Positions 6,817 through 13,972 of a stretch of DNA of 17,144 bases are shown here, piece after piece. Positions within the stretch are counted from its first letter, which is position 1. Each line of letters begins with the position of its first letter. The DNA comes from JANQRV01 sp964533785 (lineage in GTDB: Bacteria > Bacteroidota > Bacteroidia > Chitinophagales > Saprospiraceae), in contig CAZHNG010000125.1 in the NCBI GenBank assembly GCA_964533785.1, positions 1-17,144 on the forward strand. The letters are read 5' to 3'. The position numbers and the translations under genes are program-made. The notes under the pieces were generated by a model. That model did no database searches, was not told where the DNA came from, and saw only the letters and a program-made list of their open reading frames with translations.

Positions 6817-7182
6817 TCAGTAAAAGTTGGCATTATCAATGTGGTCGATATTGTAAATTTTGGGCGCTTGCTGGATGACGATCTTGGCGGTCTTTTTCAC
6901 TTCTTCGCCCAAATCTGGTTGTTCAGCTTCTTCTTCAACACTTCGCAACAAATCCAGCATACCTGTTCTGATTTGGTCTAATTCCACATTTTTATTTTTC
7001 GTGTTGACCGTTCCTTGTCGGATATGCTTGCGGATAGCTTCAAAACGGGCAGATTGCAAAATAACTTCGTCCAGCTTTGAGCTGTGTTCAAAAAATGTTT
7101 TTAACTGAAGAAGTGCCTGTTTTAAATCATCTTTGGCAATTAATTTCCGGATAGCGGCAATAAAGGTACTAGAAGTTTCCAT
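6817..7182 (-). CDS. EAD11-like effector-associated adaptor protein
   Basis: This small 121-aa cytoplasmic protein comes first in the operon. Residues 7-81 match the pattern I recall for effector-associated domain 11: IRKLIAKDDLKQALLQL, then LDEVILQSARFEAIRKHIRQG, then a helix with ELDQIRTGMLDLL. Such domains are death-fold-like adaptors in bacterial conflict and signalling systems, bringing effectors to NTPase switches by homotypic contact. An acidic linker (84-95) leads to the C-terminal motif KIYNIDHIDNANF (108-120), which recurs in the next gene product. It starts at a clear ATG and stops two bases before the next start. Family assignment is from memory of the pattern and was not checked against a profile. 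Confidence 0.78.
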   Translation of the reverse strand: METSSTFIAAIRKLIAKDDLKQALLQLKTFFEHSSKLDEVILQSARFEAIRKHIRQGTVNTKNKNVELDQIRTGMLDLLRSVEEEAEQPDLGEEVKKTAKIVIQQAPKIYNIDHIDNANFY

Positions 7183-7394
7183 CAGCTTTTTTTGATAAAT
7201 ACAAATGAATAGCCATTTAATAATTTCAAAAATCGGAAAAATTAACGAGAATATTAAATGGTCTTATAATGAGAAGCAAAACAAGAAAAAGTGCCTTACT
7301 ATAATTCTAAATGGCTTTCAAATGCGGTTATTTCCCTGCTAATAATCAGTTGTAACAATTAACGAAATAGCGGATAGCGCTGTCTCTCCTCCGC
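7183..7394 (-). promoter_or_regulatory. Probable promoter and leader region of the DGR operon
   Basis: This AT-rich stretch of about 210 bp separates the operon from the nitrilase gene upstream. The only Bacteroidota-like promoter pairing I find on the minus strand is a TTTG near 7280, 20 nt before TAATATTC; it is a poor match to TAnnTTTG. A perfect 9-bp inverted repeat, ccatttaat (7213-7221) with attaaatgg (7253-7261), lies in the leader. A related taaatggct recurs at 7308-7316. These may be operator half-sites, but the evidence is weak. Confidence 0.35.
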
Positions 7395-7422
7395 AGGTGA
7401 CACCTACCAGTAGGTGTCACCT
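7395..7422 (-). terminator. Perfect 12-bp hairpin after the nitrilase gene
   Basis: aggtgacaccta (7395-7406) and taggtgtcacct (7411-7422) pair perfectly around the loop ccag. The hairpin sits four bases beyond the nitrilase stop codon, so termination of that transcript is the simplest role. No T-tract follows on the minus strand, so it may instead be an RNA-stabilising 3' hairpin or a binding site for a dimeric protein. Confidence 0.6.
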
Positions 7423-7426
7423 CGAA

Positions 7427-8359
7427 TCACTTCAACCAAACCGGTTTCGTCAAAGGCTCATGATCCCGCCCGATAATCTCCCGGTACAATTCAGGCCTGC
7501 GTGCATTTCGGTAACGCCAGCCTCCGGAAAGGGGAATTTTGTCCTTGGTCATGGTAGCTATGGTAAACGCATCTTCAAAGCTTTTAACTTCTGAAAGCAC
7601 CTCTCCGTATGGATCAAGGATCATAGCATTGCCGTTTTTCAGTTGATCGCCGTCGTAACCGATCGGATTGGTATAAGCGTAATAAACGCCATTGTCGTAG
7701 GCGCGGGCGGGCAACCAGCGCATGAGCCACCGCCGGCCTTTCGGACCATCAAATTCTAGCCGCAGGGAAACAGGGTCTTTTTCCCGGTTTTCCCAGTATT
7801 TATCTTCCACGAAACCACGCCCCGGCATCGAAGATGGCGTACAACAGGTGACGTGCGGAGCGAAAATCAATTCCGCTCCTAACAAAGTCGTAGCTCTTAC
7901 ATTTTCAATGACATTATTATCGTAACAGATCAGTATCCCACACTTCCAACCCAATAAATCAAAAACAACGTATTCATTTCCGGGCAACAAATGACCATTG
8001 ATGAAAGGATGTAGTTTTCTAAATTTCGCCAGTAATTGTTGTTGATGAACGCATACATAGGTGTTGTACAATCCCTCCTCATCTTTTTCTACCAATCCGG
8101 CAAGAATGGGCATATCATAACGGGCAGAAATTTCCATCAAGGCTTGTGTGCTTGGTCCATTGGGTACGACCTCCGCCAAATTCGTTAAGTCATCCAGACT
8201 CAGGTCTTTTGTAAAAGTATAAGCCGTAATCGACATCTCGTGAAAACTGATGACTTCTGCACCCTGAGCTTTGGCGTTGGCTGTCAATTGTTCAATCACA
8301 GAAAGATTATAAGCTTTATCCCCGTCTTTGGGTTGAAATTGGGCAACGGCTAATCGCAT
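7427..8359 (-). CDS. Nitrilase-superfamily carbon-nitrogen hydrolase
   Basis: This 310-aa cytoplasmic enzyme is predicted to hydrolyse an amide, carbamoyl or nitrile C-N bond. The catalytic triad is visible: Glu41 in FHEMSIT, Lys115 in FRKLHPF and Cys145 in LICYDNN. The length and the LAVAQFQP start are normal for the superfamily. The segment after the nucleophile (about 165-215, with a CC pair and many charged residues) is longer than in omega-amidases, and Trp/Arg-rich WLPARAYDNGVYYA follows. The substrate cannot be told from sequence; amidase or N-carbamoyl hydrolase activity is more likely than true nitrilase. It lies 44 bp downstream of the OsmC-family gene on the same strand and ends at a strong hairpin. 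Confidence 0.9.
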   Translation of the reverse strand: MRLAVAQFQPKDGDKAYNLSVIEQLTANAKAQGAEVISFHEMSITAYTFTKDLSLDDLTNLAEVVPNGPSTQALMEISARYDMPILAGLVEKDEEGLYNTYVCVHQQQLLAKFRKLHPFINGHLLPGNEYVVFDLLGWKCGILICYDNNVIENVRATTLLGAELIFAPHVTCCTPSSMPGRGFVEDKYWENREKDPVSLRLEFDGPKGRRWLMRWLPARAYDNGVYYAYTNPIGYDGDQLKNGNAMILDPYGEVLSEVKSFEDAFTIATMTKDKIPLSGGWRYRNARRPELYREIIGRDHEPLTKPVWLK

Positions 8360-8403
8360 AGCAGTGAATTGATTGGCTTGATATTGATGTATTGATTCAA
8401 ATT

Positions 8404-8823
8404 TTACTCCTCATTCACGTACTCGATCCTATATTCGAGGGTACTCCCCTTACTCAACATAGCAGAAACACCACAGTATTTTTCTTTTGATAGTTTTACG
8501 GCTTTTTCTACCTTTTCAGGATTGATGTCTTTACCGTAAACACGGTAAATCAAACGAATAACGGTGTAAACCTTGGGATAATCATCGGAAAGATCTGCTT
8601 CGGCATCAACATCCAGACCGGTGTAGGGTACCCGCATTTTTTTCAATAAACCCGCTACATCGACTCCAGTGCAACCAACTAAAGAAGCTAGTAGTAATTT
8701 TTTGGGACTGGGACCGGAACCATCGCCACTGGGTGGTTTATCATCTATGCGGAAGGTATGGTCATCGATTTGGCAATCAAAGGCCGATTTGCCTTTCCAG
8801 GAGGATTTTACGGAATGCGCCAT
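8404..8823 (-). CDS. OsmC/Ohr-family protein
   Basis: This 139-aa protein of the OsmC superfamily comprises small cytoplasmic proteins that reduce organic hydroperoxides using two cysteines. Both are present: Cys51 in LVGCTGVDV and Cys117 in KEKYCGVSAML. The GPSPKKLLLASLVGCTG stretch is typical. The lack of an Arg-rich Ohr signature and the overall pattern place it nearer the YhfA-like OsmC branch, whose substrate is not settled. It probably shares a transcript with the nitrilase-family gene downstream (44 bp gap). Confidence 0.9.
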   Translation of the reverse strand: MAHSVKSSWKGKSAFDCQIDDHTFRIDDKPPSGDGSGPSPKKLLLASLVGCTGVDVAGLLKKMRVPYTGLDVDAEADLSDDYPKVYTVIRLIYRVYGKDINPEKVEKAVKLSKEKYCGVSAMLSKGSTLEYRIEYVNEE

Positions 8824-8859
8824 GGTTGTTGCTATTTGTTCGGTTTAATATATTCAATT

Positions 8860-8976
8860 TCAGGTCGCCAAGATAAGGTAAAGCATACAATTCATTGATC
8901 GAACTTTTTGATCTTCTTTGACCATCGCATTTATTTGAGCTGATAGCTCTTCGTACTCTACCGAAGGATCTTGCAT
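8860..8976 (-). CDS. Possible 38-aa small protein
   Basis: A short ATG-initiated frame begins 10 bp after the GNAT stop and encodes a polar helical peptide starting MQDPSVEYEELSAQINAMVK. Nothing about it is recognisable. It sits in an otherwise empty gap of 163 bp and could be a leaderless small protein, a gene remnant or chance. Confidence 0.25.
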   Translation of the reverse strand: MQDPSVEYEELSAQINAMVKEDQKVRSMNCMLYLILAT

Positions 8977-8986
8977 TTTGAATTTA

Positions 8987-9574
8987 TTAAAGCACTTTGT
9001 TCCAAAACTGTAATTCCTTTTCACTTTCCTGTTCCTCCCCGATCTCTTTCCAGGAAATCTGACAAACGTAGCCTTCTTTTTCAGTAAATCCTCTATTTTC
9101 CCAGAATTGATTTAAGGGGAAATAACTTTGAGGACGCCGCGGGTCATCCGCCTTTCTGATTACCGCACAAAATACCGCGGTCGTGAAGCCGGACCGTTTT
9201 GCAAAAGCTTCTCTTTTTTCAAAAAATCGCACGCCGATGCCGCGGCCGCGGTATGCCGGTAATAAAACGGATTCGCTGAAATAAAAAACCTGGCTGATGT
9301 CCTCTCCATTTTTTATCCAGGGTGCCTGAATATTAGGCGTTTCGTACATTAAAGGCAAGCCCGTAGATGCACCAACCACTTGATCTTCATCAAAAGCAAC
9401 GACAATAACACTATTGGGTGAGCGAAAAAACGTATCCAGGTACTTTTTTTCGTAGGTCAGCGATCCATCATAGAGATAAGGAAATTCCCGAAATACGGTT
9501 AGCCGTAAATGGGCTAATTCATTTTGGTAGGGTTTAGCCGATTCACCGGTATATGTTTTTACAGCTATAGCCAT
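8987..9574 (-). CDS. GNAT-family N-acetyltransferase
   Basis: This 195-aa protein has a GNAT acyl-CoA-binding core. Motif A reads ESVLLPAYRGRGIGVRFFEK (101-120), with the RGRGIG pyrophosphate loop at 109-114, preceded by strand VIVVAFDEDQVVGAS (56-70). The C-terminal NQFWENRGF matches the closing strand-helix of the fold. The acceptor is unknown: it could be an amine, an amino acid or a protein terminus. It lies 48 bp after the 105-aa gene upstream on the same strand. The length fits single-domain family members. Confidence 0.87.
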   Translation of the reverse strand: MAIAVKTYTGESAKPYQNELAHLRLTVFREFPYLYDGSLTYEKKYLDTFFRSPNSVIVVAFDEDQVVGASTGLPLMYETPNIQAPWIKNGEDISQVFYFSESVLLPAYRGRGIGVRFFEKREAFAKRSGFTTAVFCAVIRKADDPRRPQSYFPLNQFWENRGFTEKEGYVCQISWKEIGEEQESEKELQFWNKVL

Positions 9575-9622
9575 TCAAATTTAAATAATAAGGCACTACA
9601 CTATCTTAAATTCTTGCCAAGG

Positions 9623-9940
9623 TCAAGTCAATTCCTCTTCTCCAATAGGCTCTTCAGAAGTAGAGAGCCCACCCATTAATTGATCGTCTAACCAAAGGAA
9701 CAAAGGTTTTTCCCTTCGCAGGGTTTCGATGATCTCCGCACATTGATGACTTGGAAAGTGAAGCAATAAAGCCTCAGAAGGTAACTTTCTGTTGGCTGTG
9801 ATTTCTTTTCCTTCCCGGTAAAAATAAAGGGTCCCTTTGTAGGAATTGCCACGATAACAATGAATAACGGCAGTTAAATCATAACTAGCCGTGCAATGAA
9901 ACAGACGATAATTGTCGATTAAATGTTTGGTAAAGGCCAT
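9623..9940 (-). CDS. Hypothetical 105-aa protein
   Basis: Not recognised. The protein is a soluble alpha/beta-looking chain with a strand-rich N-terminal half (LTAVIHCYRG, GTLYFYREGKEI) and a helix near 65-77 (QCAEIIETLRREKP) before an acidic tail. The pattern could fit a small protein that adopts a beta-sheet plus helix, but no motif allows a function. It lies immediately upstream of the GNAT gene in the same direction, and the coding start is a clear ATG. Confidence 0.6.
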   Translation of the reverse strand: MAFTKHLIDNYRLFHCTASYDLTAVIHCYRGNSYKGTLYFYREGKEITANRKLPSEALLLHFPSHQCAEIIETLRREKPLFLWLDDQLMGGLSTSEEPIGEEELT

Positions 9941-10055
9941 ATTTTGGGTTTTGCAGACTTATTTTGCTTTAAAGTAGCAATCCTTTGCTTGGGGAGCAAA
10001 TTATTGGGATTGAATTTCTGCAATTATTTTGGGGAAATTTATGCTTGTAGACTAT

Positions 10056-10073
10056 ATCGGAATGAATTCCGAT
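10056..10073 (-). terminator. Perfect 8-bp hairpin after the four-cysteine protein gene
   Basis: atcggaat (10056-10063) and attccgat (10066-10073) pair around a two-base loop, seven bases beyond the stop codon of the 75-aa gene. No T-tract follows, so terminator function is only likely from position. The rest of the 140-bp spacer up to 9941 shows nothing else. Confidence 0.4.
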
Positions 10074-10080
10074 CTACTAA

Positions 10081-10308
10081 TTACTCCTCGTCCGGCGCTA
10101 CGAAACAACTCCGGCCCGCTACGCACTTTTCAGGTCCTACTAGTCCATTATCCGGTCCTGCCGCTCCGGAAGAAGCAATGCACCAACTAATGGTATTGGC
10201 ATCGTCCAGCAAAAGCCAGGGGTTCTCACCGCCTTCCATCATCCCATAGGGATTTCTCGCCCGCAGGTATTTGCAAATTTTCCCTTTGATGGGTTTTATT
10301 TCTTTCAT
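10081..10308 (-). CDS. Small four-cysteine protein of unknown function
   Basis: This 75-aa protein has four cysteines at positions 12, 43, 62 and 68, set in KICKYLRARNPYG, SWCIASSG, EKCVAG and RSCFVAP. I recall similar small Bacteroidota proteins with CxYLRxK starts, WC in the middle and GRSCF ends. The invariant-looking cysteines suggest metal or Fe-S binding, which is inference. It lies 115 bp downstream of the molybdenum hydroxylase FAD gene on the same strand, but a hairpin intervenes, so co-expression is uncertain. Confidence 0.65.
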   Translation of the reverse strand: MKEIKPIKGKICKYLRARNPYGMMEGGENPWLLLDDANTISWCIASSGAAGPDNGLVGPEKCVAGRSCFVAPDEE

Positions 10309-10339
10309 AAATAGAGTCTTAATAGTAGTAAGAAATTAC

Positions 10340-10410
10340 TCACCGCCAAGACCTCGAAGGAAACGCTAAGAAAAAAGTTCCTTTGCGCTGCTTGGCGTTC
10401 TTCGCGGTGA
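10340..10410. repeat. Imperfect long inverted repeat of accgcgaag/cttcgcggt type
   Basis: tcaccgc (10340-10346) pairs with gcggtga (10404-10410). The intervening arms, with cgaagg, aacgctaag, tttgcgct and cttggcgttc, form further imperfect pairing. Such purine-rich 'caccgc...aag...cgcaaag' elements recur between genes in many genomes. It occupies the space just after the FAD-subunit stop (10424) and may act as a transcript end or stability hairpin. Confidence 0.55.
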
Positions 10411-10423
10411 ATTTTGTAATTAT

Positions 10424-11440
10424 TTACGCCACCCCCAGAATAGCATCTCTAATAATAGAAACAAACAAGGGCACCTTATAACCATTCTTCGTCAAGGGCT
10501 TCGCTATTTCCATAGCAGCTTCCGCAGCAGCCAAAGCATTCTGCGCATTGATCGGCTTATTCGCCATGGCTTTTTCCGCCAGAAGAGAGCGATAAGGAAC
10601 GGGGGCTGCTGCCCCAAGTACGATGCTGGCCTTCTCACAGCTATTGCCGGACACCTCTGCTACTACCGCAACATCACCAAGTGACCAGTCATGAGATTCC
10701 CTGGCCATTTGCTTGATATAGTAACTTTTGGTTTTGGCAGTCGGCGCCGGGACGATGATTTCCGTGATCAATTCCTTAGCCTTTAATATGTTTTCTTTAC
10801 TGCCGTCCTGGCTGGGTAATACGAAGAAATCGTCCATGGACACTTCTTTCCGCTCACCATCCGCATTCATGATCACCACCTTAGCGTTGAAAGCCATAAA
10901 AGCCGTAGCTACCGAAGAAGCATGAACGCTCACGCAAGAACCATTTTCAAGGATAGCGTGATTTTCATTTTCACCGGTCCAATTACTGCGGGCAAAACAA
11001 CGATCCCCCCCTTTACGGAAACAATTATGATCAATAGAACGGAAGTACCAGCAACGATTGCGCTGCGCCAAATTACCCGCAACGGTTGACATATTACGCA
11101 GTTGTGGAGTAGCGGCGTGTGCTACCGCCTGATGTAGTGCCAGGTATTTTTCCTTGATCTCCTCGTTGGATTCAATATCAGCCAGGGTCACATTCGCACC
11201 GATGCTTAGTCCTTTCTTAGCATCATAGCTGATTTTATCCAAGCCTGGGATATTCCGGATATTGACTATTTTTTGTGGTTGAACTAAGCCTTCTTTTACC
11301 AGGTCTAATACATCAATCCCCCCTGATTTCATTACCGCCGCTTTTTGGGTAGGCTTATACAGTTCTTCAGATACCGTAGCGTTGACTTGCTTTAAGGCGT
11401 CTTCTACGGATTTGGCTTCGTACCAACTGAATTTATTCAT
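10424..11440 (-). CDS. Molybdenum hydroxylase FAD-binding subunit (PaoB/YagS-like)
   Basis: This 338-aa subunit transfers electrons from the Fe-S subunit to FAD in a three-part xanthine dehydrogenase / aldehyde oxidoreductase complex. The N-terminal FAD-binding domain contains LSIGANVTLADIE (78-90) and ATPQLRNMSTVAGNLAQRNR (110-129). A cysteine-bearing insert follows (Cys130, Cys140, Cys148; also Cys169), with CWYFRSIDHNC and KGGDRCFA. This resembles the extra Fe-S cluster loop of E. coli PaoB and is absent from ordinary xanthine dehydrogenase FAD subunits. A C-terminal CO-dehydrogenase-flavoprotein-like domain (about 215-335) completes it. The ATG start is clear. It is the last gene of the operon, 183 bp after the molybdopterin subunit, separated by heptad repeats. 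Confidence 0.92.
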   Translation of the reverse strand: MNKFSWYEAKSVEDALKQVNATVSEELYKPTQKAAVMKSGGIDVLDLVKEGLVQPQKIVNIRNIPGLDKISYDAKKGLSIGANVTLADIESNEEIKEKYLALHQAVAHAATPQLRNMSTVAGNLAQRNRCWYFRSIDHNCFRKGGDRCFARSNWTGENENHAILENGSCVSVHASSVATAFMAFNAKVVIMNADGERKEVSMDDFFVLPSQDGSKENILKAKELITEIIVPAPTAKTKSYYIKQMARESHDWSLGDVAVVAEVSGNSCEKASIVLGAAAPVPYRSLLAEKAMANKPINAQNALAAAEAAMEIAKPLTKNGYKVPLFVSIIRDAILGVA

Positions 11441-11451
11441 GATTATTTTTT

Positions 11452-11486
11452 TTAGACGTTAGATGCTAGACGCTAGACGCTAGATA
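11452..11486 (+). repeat. Heptad tandem repeat, first array
   Basis: Five 7-bp units (ttagacg, ttagatg, ctagacg, ctagacg, ctagata) run in tandem. They sit directly upstream of the FAD-subunit start and pair loosely with the second array, which has the same unit family inverted. Confidence 0.8.
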
Positions 11487-11583
11487 AAACCTAAAACTCT
11501 GAGACATTAGATTTATTAAAGCCTTGGACCCCTCTCTAAGATCCTTCCCTTCTATATCAAGCTAAAATCCTATACAAAATCTA

Positions 11584-11618
11584 GTGTCCAGTGTCCAGTG
11601 TCCAGTGTCTAGCGTCTT
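11584..11618 (-). repeat. Heptad tandem repeat, second array (inverted)
   Basis: Plus-strand units are gtgtcca (three times), gtgtcta and gcgtctt. Read on the minus strand they are TAGACRC/TGGACAC-like, the same family as the first array but inverted. Together the two arrays frame about 97 bp between the molybdopterin and FAD genes and could form a hairpin. Confidence 0.8.
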
Positions 11619-11623
11619 ACCTT

Positions 11624-13966
11624 TTATTGATAATACTTATTCAAAGCTTTCAAAATACTCGCCGGCGTAATCGGAATTTCGTAAATCCGTACCCCGATCG
11701 CATTATAAACCGCATTAGCTACTGCTGCAGCCGTTGCAATATTCGCCGGTTCTCCGATACCGTAGGCATCGGTGGAAGAACGCGCTGAATATTCTTCAAC
11801 GATGATCGTATCGATTTGCGGAATTTCCATGGAATACGGCATTTTGTACTGATCGACATTTGCGTTCAACATGTGGCCAGTGGCGTTATCCATGACCCGG
11901 TTTTCGTACAGCGCATAAGAAACCCCCTGAATGACGCCGCCGTTAATTTGGCTCTCCAATTGATTGATATTTAATGGTCGGCCACAACTGTGGGCGGCTA
12001 CAATGCGGTCTACTTTTACGAATCCGGTATCCGTATTCACACTTACTTCTGCGAATTGAACCGACCCCAGATCACCGTACGCCAAGCCCCAGGGTTGCTG
12101 AAATCCTTCGTAGTCATCCGACCTGCTGGCAAAGGTGGACATTTGACTGGTACGCATTAAATTAGTCGCCTCTTTGAAGGACATTTTTTTCGAGGCATCC
12201 TCTTTATGACGGACTTGCCCCTCAGCCATTTCCAATTGAGAAGAATCCGTATCCCATTTTTTAGCGACTAGTTTCAACAAAGCCTTTTTCGCTTCGTAGG
12301 CAGCATTCCGCGTAGGCGGAGTAATTGAGCCCGTCACTACACTACCGCCGGAGCCAGGACCAACCGGAAAGAACGTATCACCGATATTAACGGTTACATC
12401 CTTTACTGCCAGGCCTAATTCTTCTGCTACAACCTGAGCCATGATGGTTTTAGTACCGGTTCCGATATCCTGTACACTGGAACGGATCTCAACACCGCCA
12501 CCCTTATGTACCTTCAATTCTACCGAAGCATCGAGGTTGACGAAACGCGGCCAGGTGGATTGAGCGATACCCAATCCTTTCTTCACCACACCGTCATCCG
12601 ATCCGGCCGGTTTACGGCGCGACCATCCGAACAGTTCAGCACCTCTTTGCCGTTCTACTTTTCGCACTTCACTCTTATCGATCATATCGCGAAAGGCGAT
12701 CGGATCCATTTTCAACTTCTCTGCTAATTCATCGATGGCTTGTTCCAGGCCAAAGGCACCCTGCACATTACCCGGTGCCCGCCAGGCCGCACCAGGACCG
12801 GCGTGGGTTAATACATCGTATTGTTCCGTGGCAAAGTTGGGACATTCGTATAGTATCTGTGCGATACGACCAACACCCGCACCTAAAGCAACTCCCGCCG
12901 TACCGTGCGACTTTTGCTTGATGGCAGTGAGCGTACCGTCTTTCTTAGCTCCTATCTTCAGATAATGAATGGAGTTCGGACGATTCCCTTCTGCTAAATG
13001 TTCCTCCTTGCGATCCAGCATTAACCAGACCGGCCTGCCCGTCTTTTTCGAGAGGTTGGCCGCCATTGGACCAAAGCTACCGGCACTGTGTTTCGCACCG
13101 AAACCACCACCCATAAATTCACAAACTACCCGCACTTTACTCTTCGGTAATCCAAACAAGCCGGCCATTTCATTTCTTACGGCATTGGTATTTTGCGTAG
13201 AGGCGTAAACCATCATCTCATCCGGCTTCCAGTCAACCACCACCCCGTGTGTTTCCAAAGGTAGGTGGGTATGCACCTGAGTACGGTATGTTCTTTCCAC
13301 AATGACTTCCGCTTCTTCGAAACCTTTGTCGAGATCTCCTCTTGGGCCTCCGAAAAAGCTGCTCGTAGAAGGACCTCTGACATTGCCTTCTCCGGTGCTG
13401 CCATCGTGTACGACACCAATGTCCCCGCCATCTTCCTGACGTTCAATCGGGGCCTCGAAAACCAAGGGAGCATCGGGTTCCATAGCCGCCTCTACATCGA
13501 TAACGAAAGGCATTTGTTGGTAAGAAACTTTAATCAACCCAATGGCTTCCTTAGCAATGTCCAGACTTTCGGCAGCAACTCCGGCCAGGGGCTGGCCTAC
13601 GTATTTTACGTCCGGATATTTCGGAGCATCTTCTCCTTCTTGCTTGGGACTTTCAATAAGGTGTACCGCGTGCACCCCCGGCAACTTTTCCGCTTCACTC
13701 GTGTCAATCGCCTTGATTTTGGCATGAGGAACATTGGAACGCAGCATTTTAGCGTACAACATTCCAGGCAACTGCATATCGGAAGTATATTTCGCCTGGC
13801 CCGTTACTTTGGCCCAGGCATCCACCCTTTTTACTCTTTTTCCGATGACTTTCAATTCATCGTTGACCGGCCACGCCGGCGGTTCTTCGATGGGTATTTC
13901 CCTTTCTATTTCGGTAAGATTATGGTCGGGAATACCGTATGGAAATTTTTCTTTTCTAGTGTCCAT
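11624..13966 (-). CDS. Molybdenum hydroxylase molybdopterin-binding catalytic subunit
   Basis: This 780-aa large subunit of a xanthine dehydrogenase / aldehyde oxidoreductase family enzyme hydroxylates a carbonyl or heterocyclic substrate at a Mo-cytosine-dinucleotide type centre. The hammerhead domain is N-terminal (about 40-160, VTGQAKYTSDMQLPGMLYAK). The cofactor-binding loop EFMGGGFGAKH (283-293) follows. QDIGTGTKTIMAQVVAEELG and GSGGSVVTGS form further cofactor contacts, and Glu739 in GIGEPANIATAAAV is the expected catalytic base. No signal peptide is present; export would be with the Tat-targeted small subunit. It begins six bases after the Fe-S subunit stop, a tight operon. The substrate cannot be inferred. 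Confidence 0.95.
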   Translation of the reverse strand: MDTRKEKFPYGIPDHNLTEIEREIPIEEPPAWPVNDELKVIGKRVKRVDAWAKVTGQAKYTSDMQLPGMLYAKMLRSNVPHAKIKAIDTSEAEKLPGVHAVHLIESPKQEGEDAPKYPDVKYVGQPLAGVAAESLDIAKEAIGLIKVSYQQMPFVIDVEAAMEPDAPLVFEAPIERQEDGGDIGVVHDGSTGEGNVRGPSTSSFFGGPRGDLDKGFEEAEVIVERTYRTQVHTHLPLETHGVVVDWKPDEMMVYASTQNTNAVRNEMAGLFGLPKSKVRVVCEFMGGGFGAKHSAGSFGPMAANLSKKTGRPVWLMLDRKEEHLAEGNRPNSIHYLKIGAKKDGTLTAIKQKSHGTAGVALGAGVGRIAQILYECPNFATEQYDVLTHAGPGAAWRAPGNVQGAFGLEQAIDELAEKLKMDPIAFRDMIDKSEVRKVERQRGAELFGWSRRKPAGSDDGVVKKGLGIAQSTWPRFVNLDASVELKVHKGGGVEIRSSVQDIGTGTKTIMAQVVAEELGLAVKDVTVNIGDTFFPVGPGSGGSVVTGSITPPTRNAAYEAKKALLKLVAKKWDTDSSQLEMAEGQVRHKEDASKKMSFKEATNLMRTSQMSTFASRSDDYEGFQQPWGLAYGDLGSVQFAEVSVNTDTGFVKVDRIVAAHSCGRPLNINQLESQINGGVIQGVSYALYENRVMDNATGHMLNANVDQYKMPYSMEIPQIDTIIVEEYSARSSTDAYGIGEPANIATAAAVANAVYNAIGVRIYEIPITPASILKALNKYYQ

Positions 13967-13972
13967 CTTAAT

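Noticed and set aside
11452..11618. CRISPR array
   Set aside because: Units are only 7 bp and contiguous, without spacers, and no cas genes are present.
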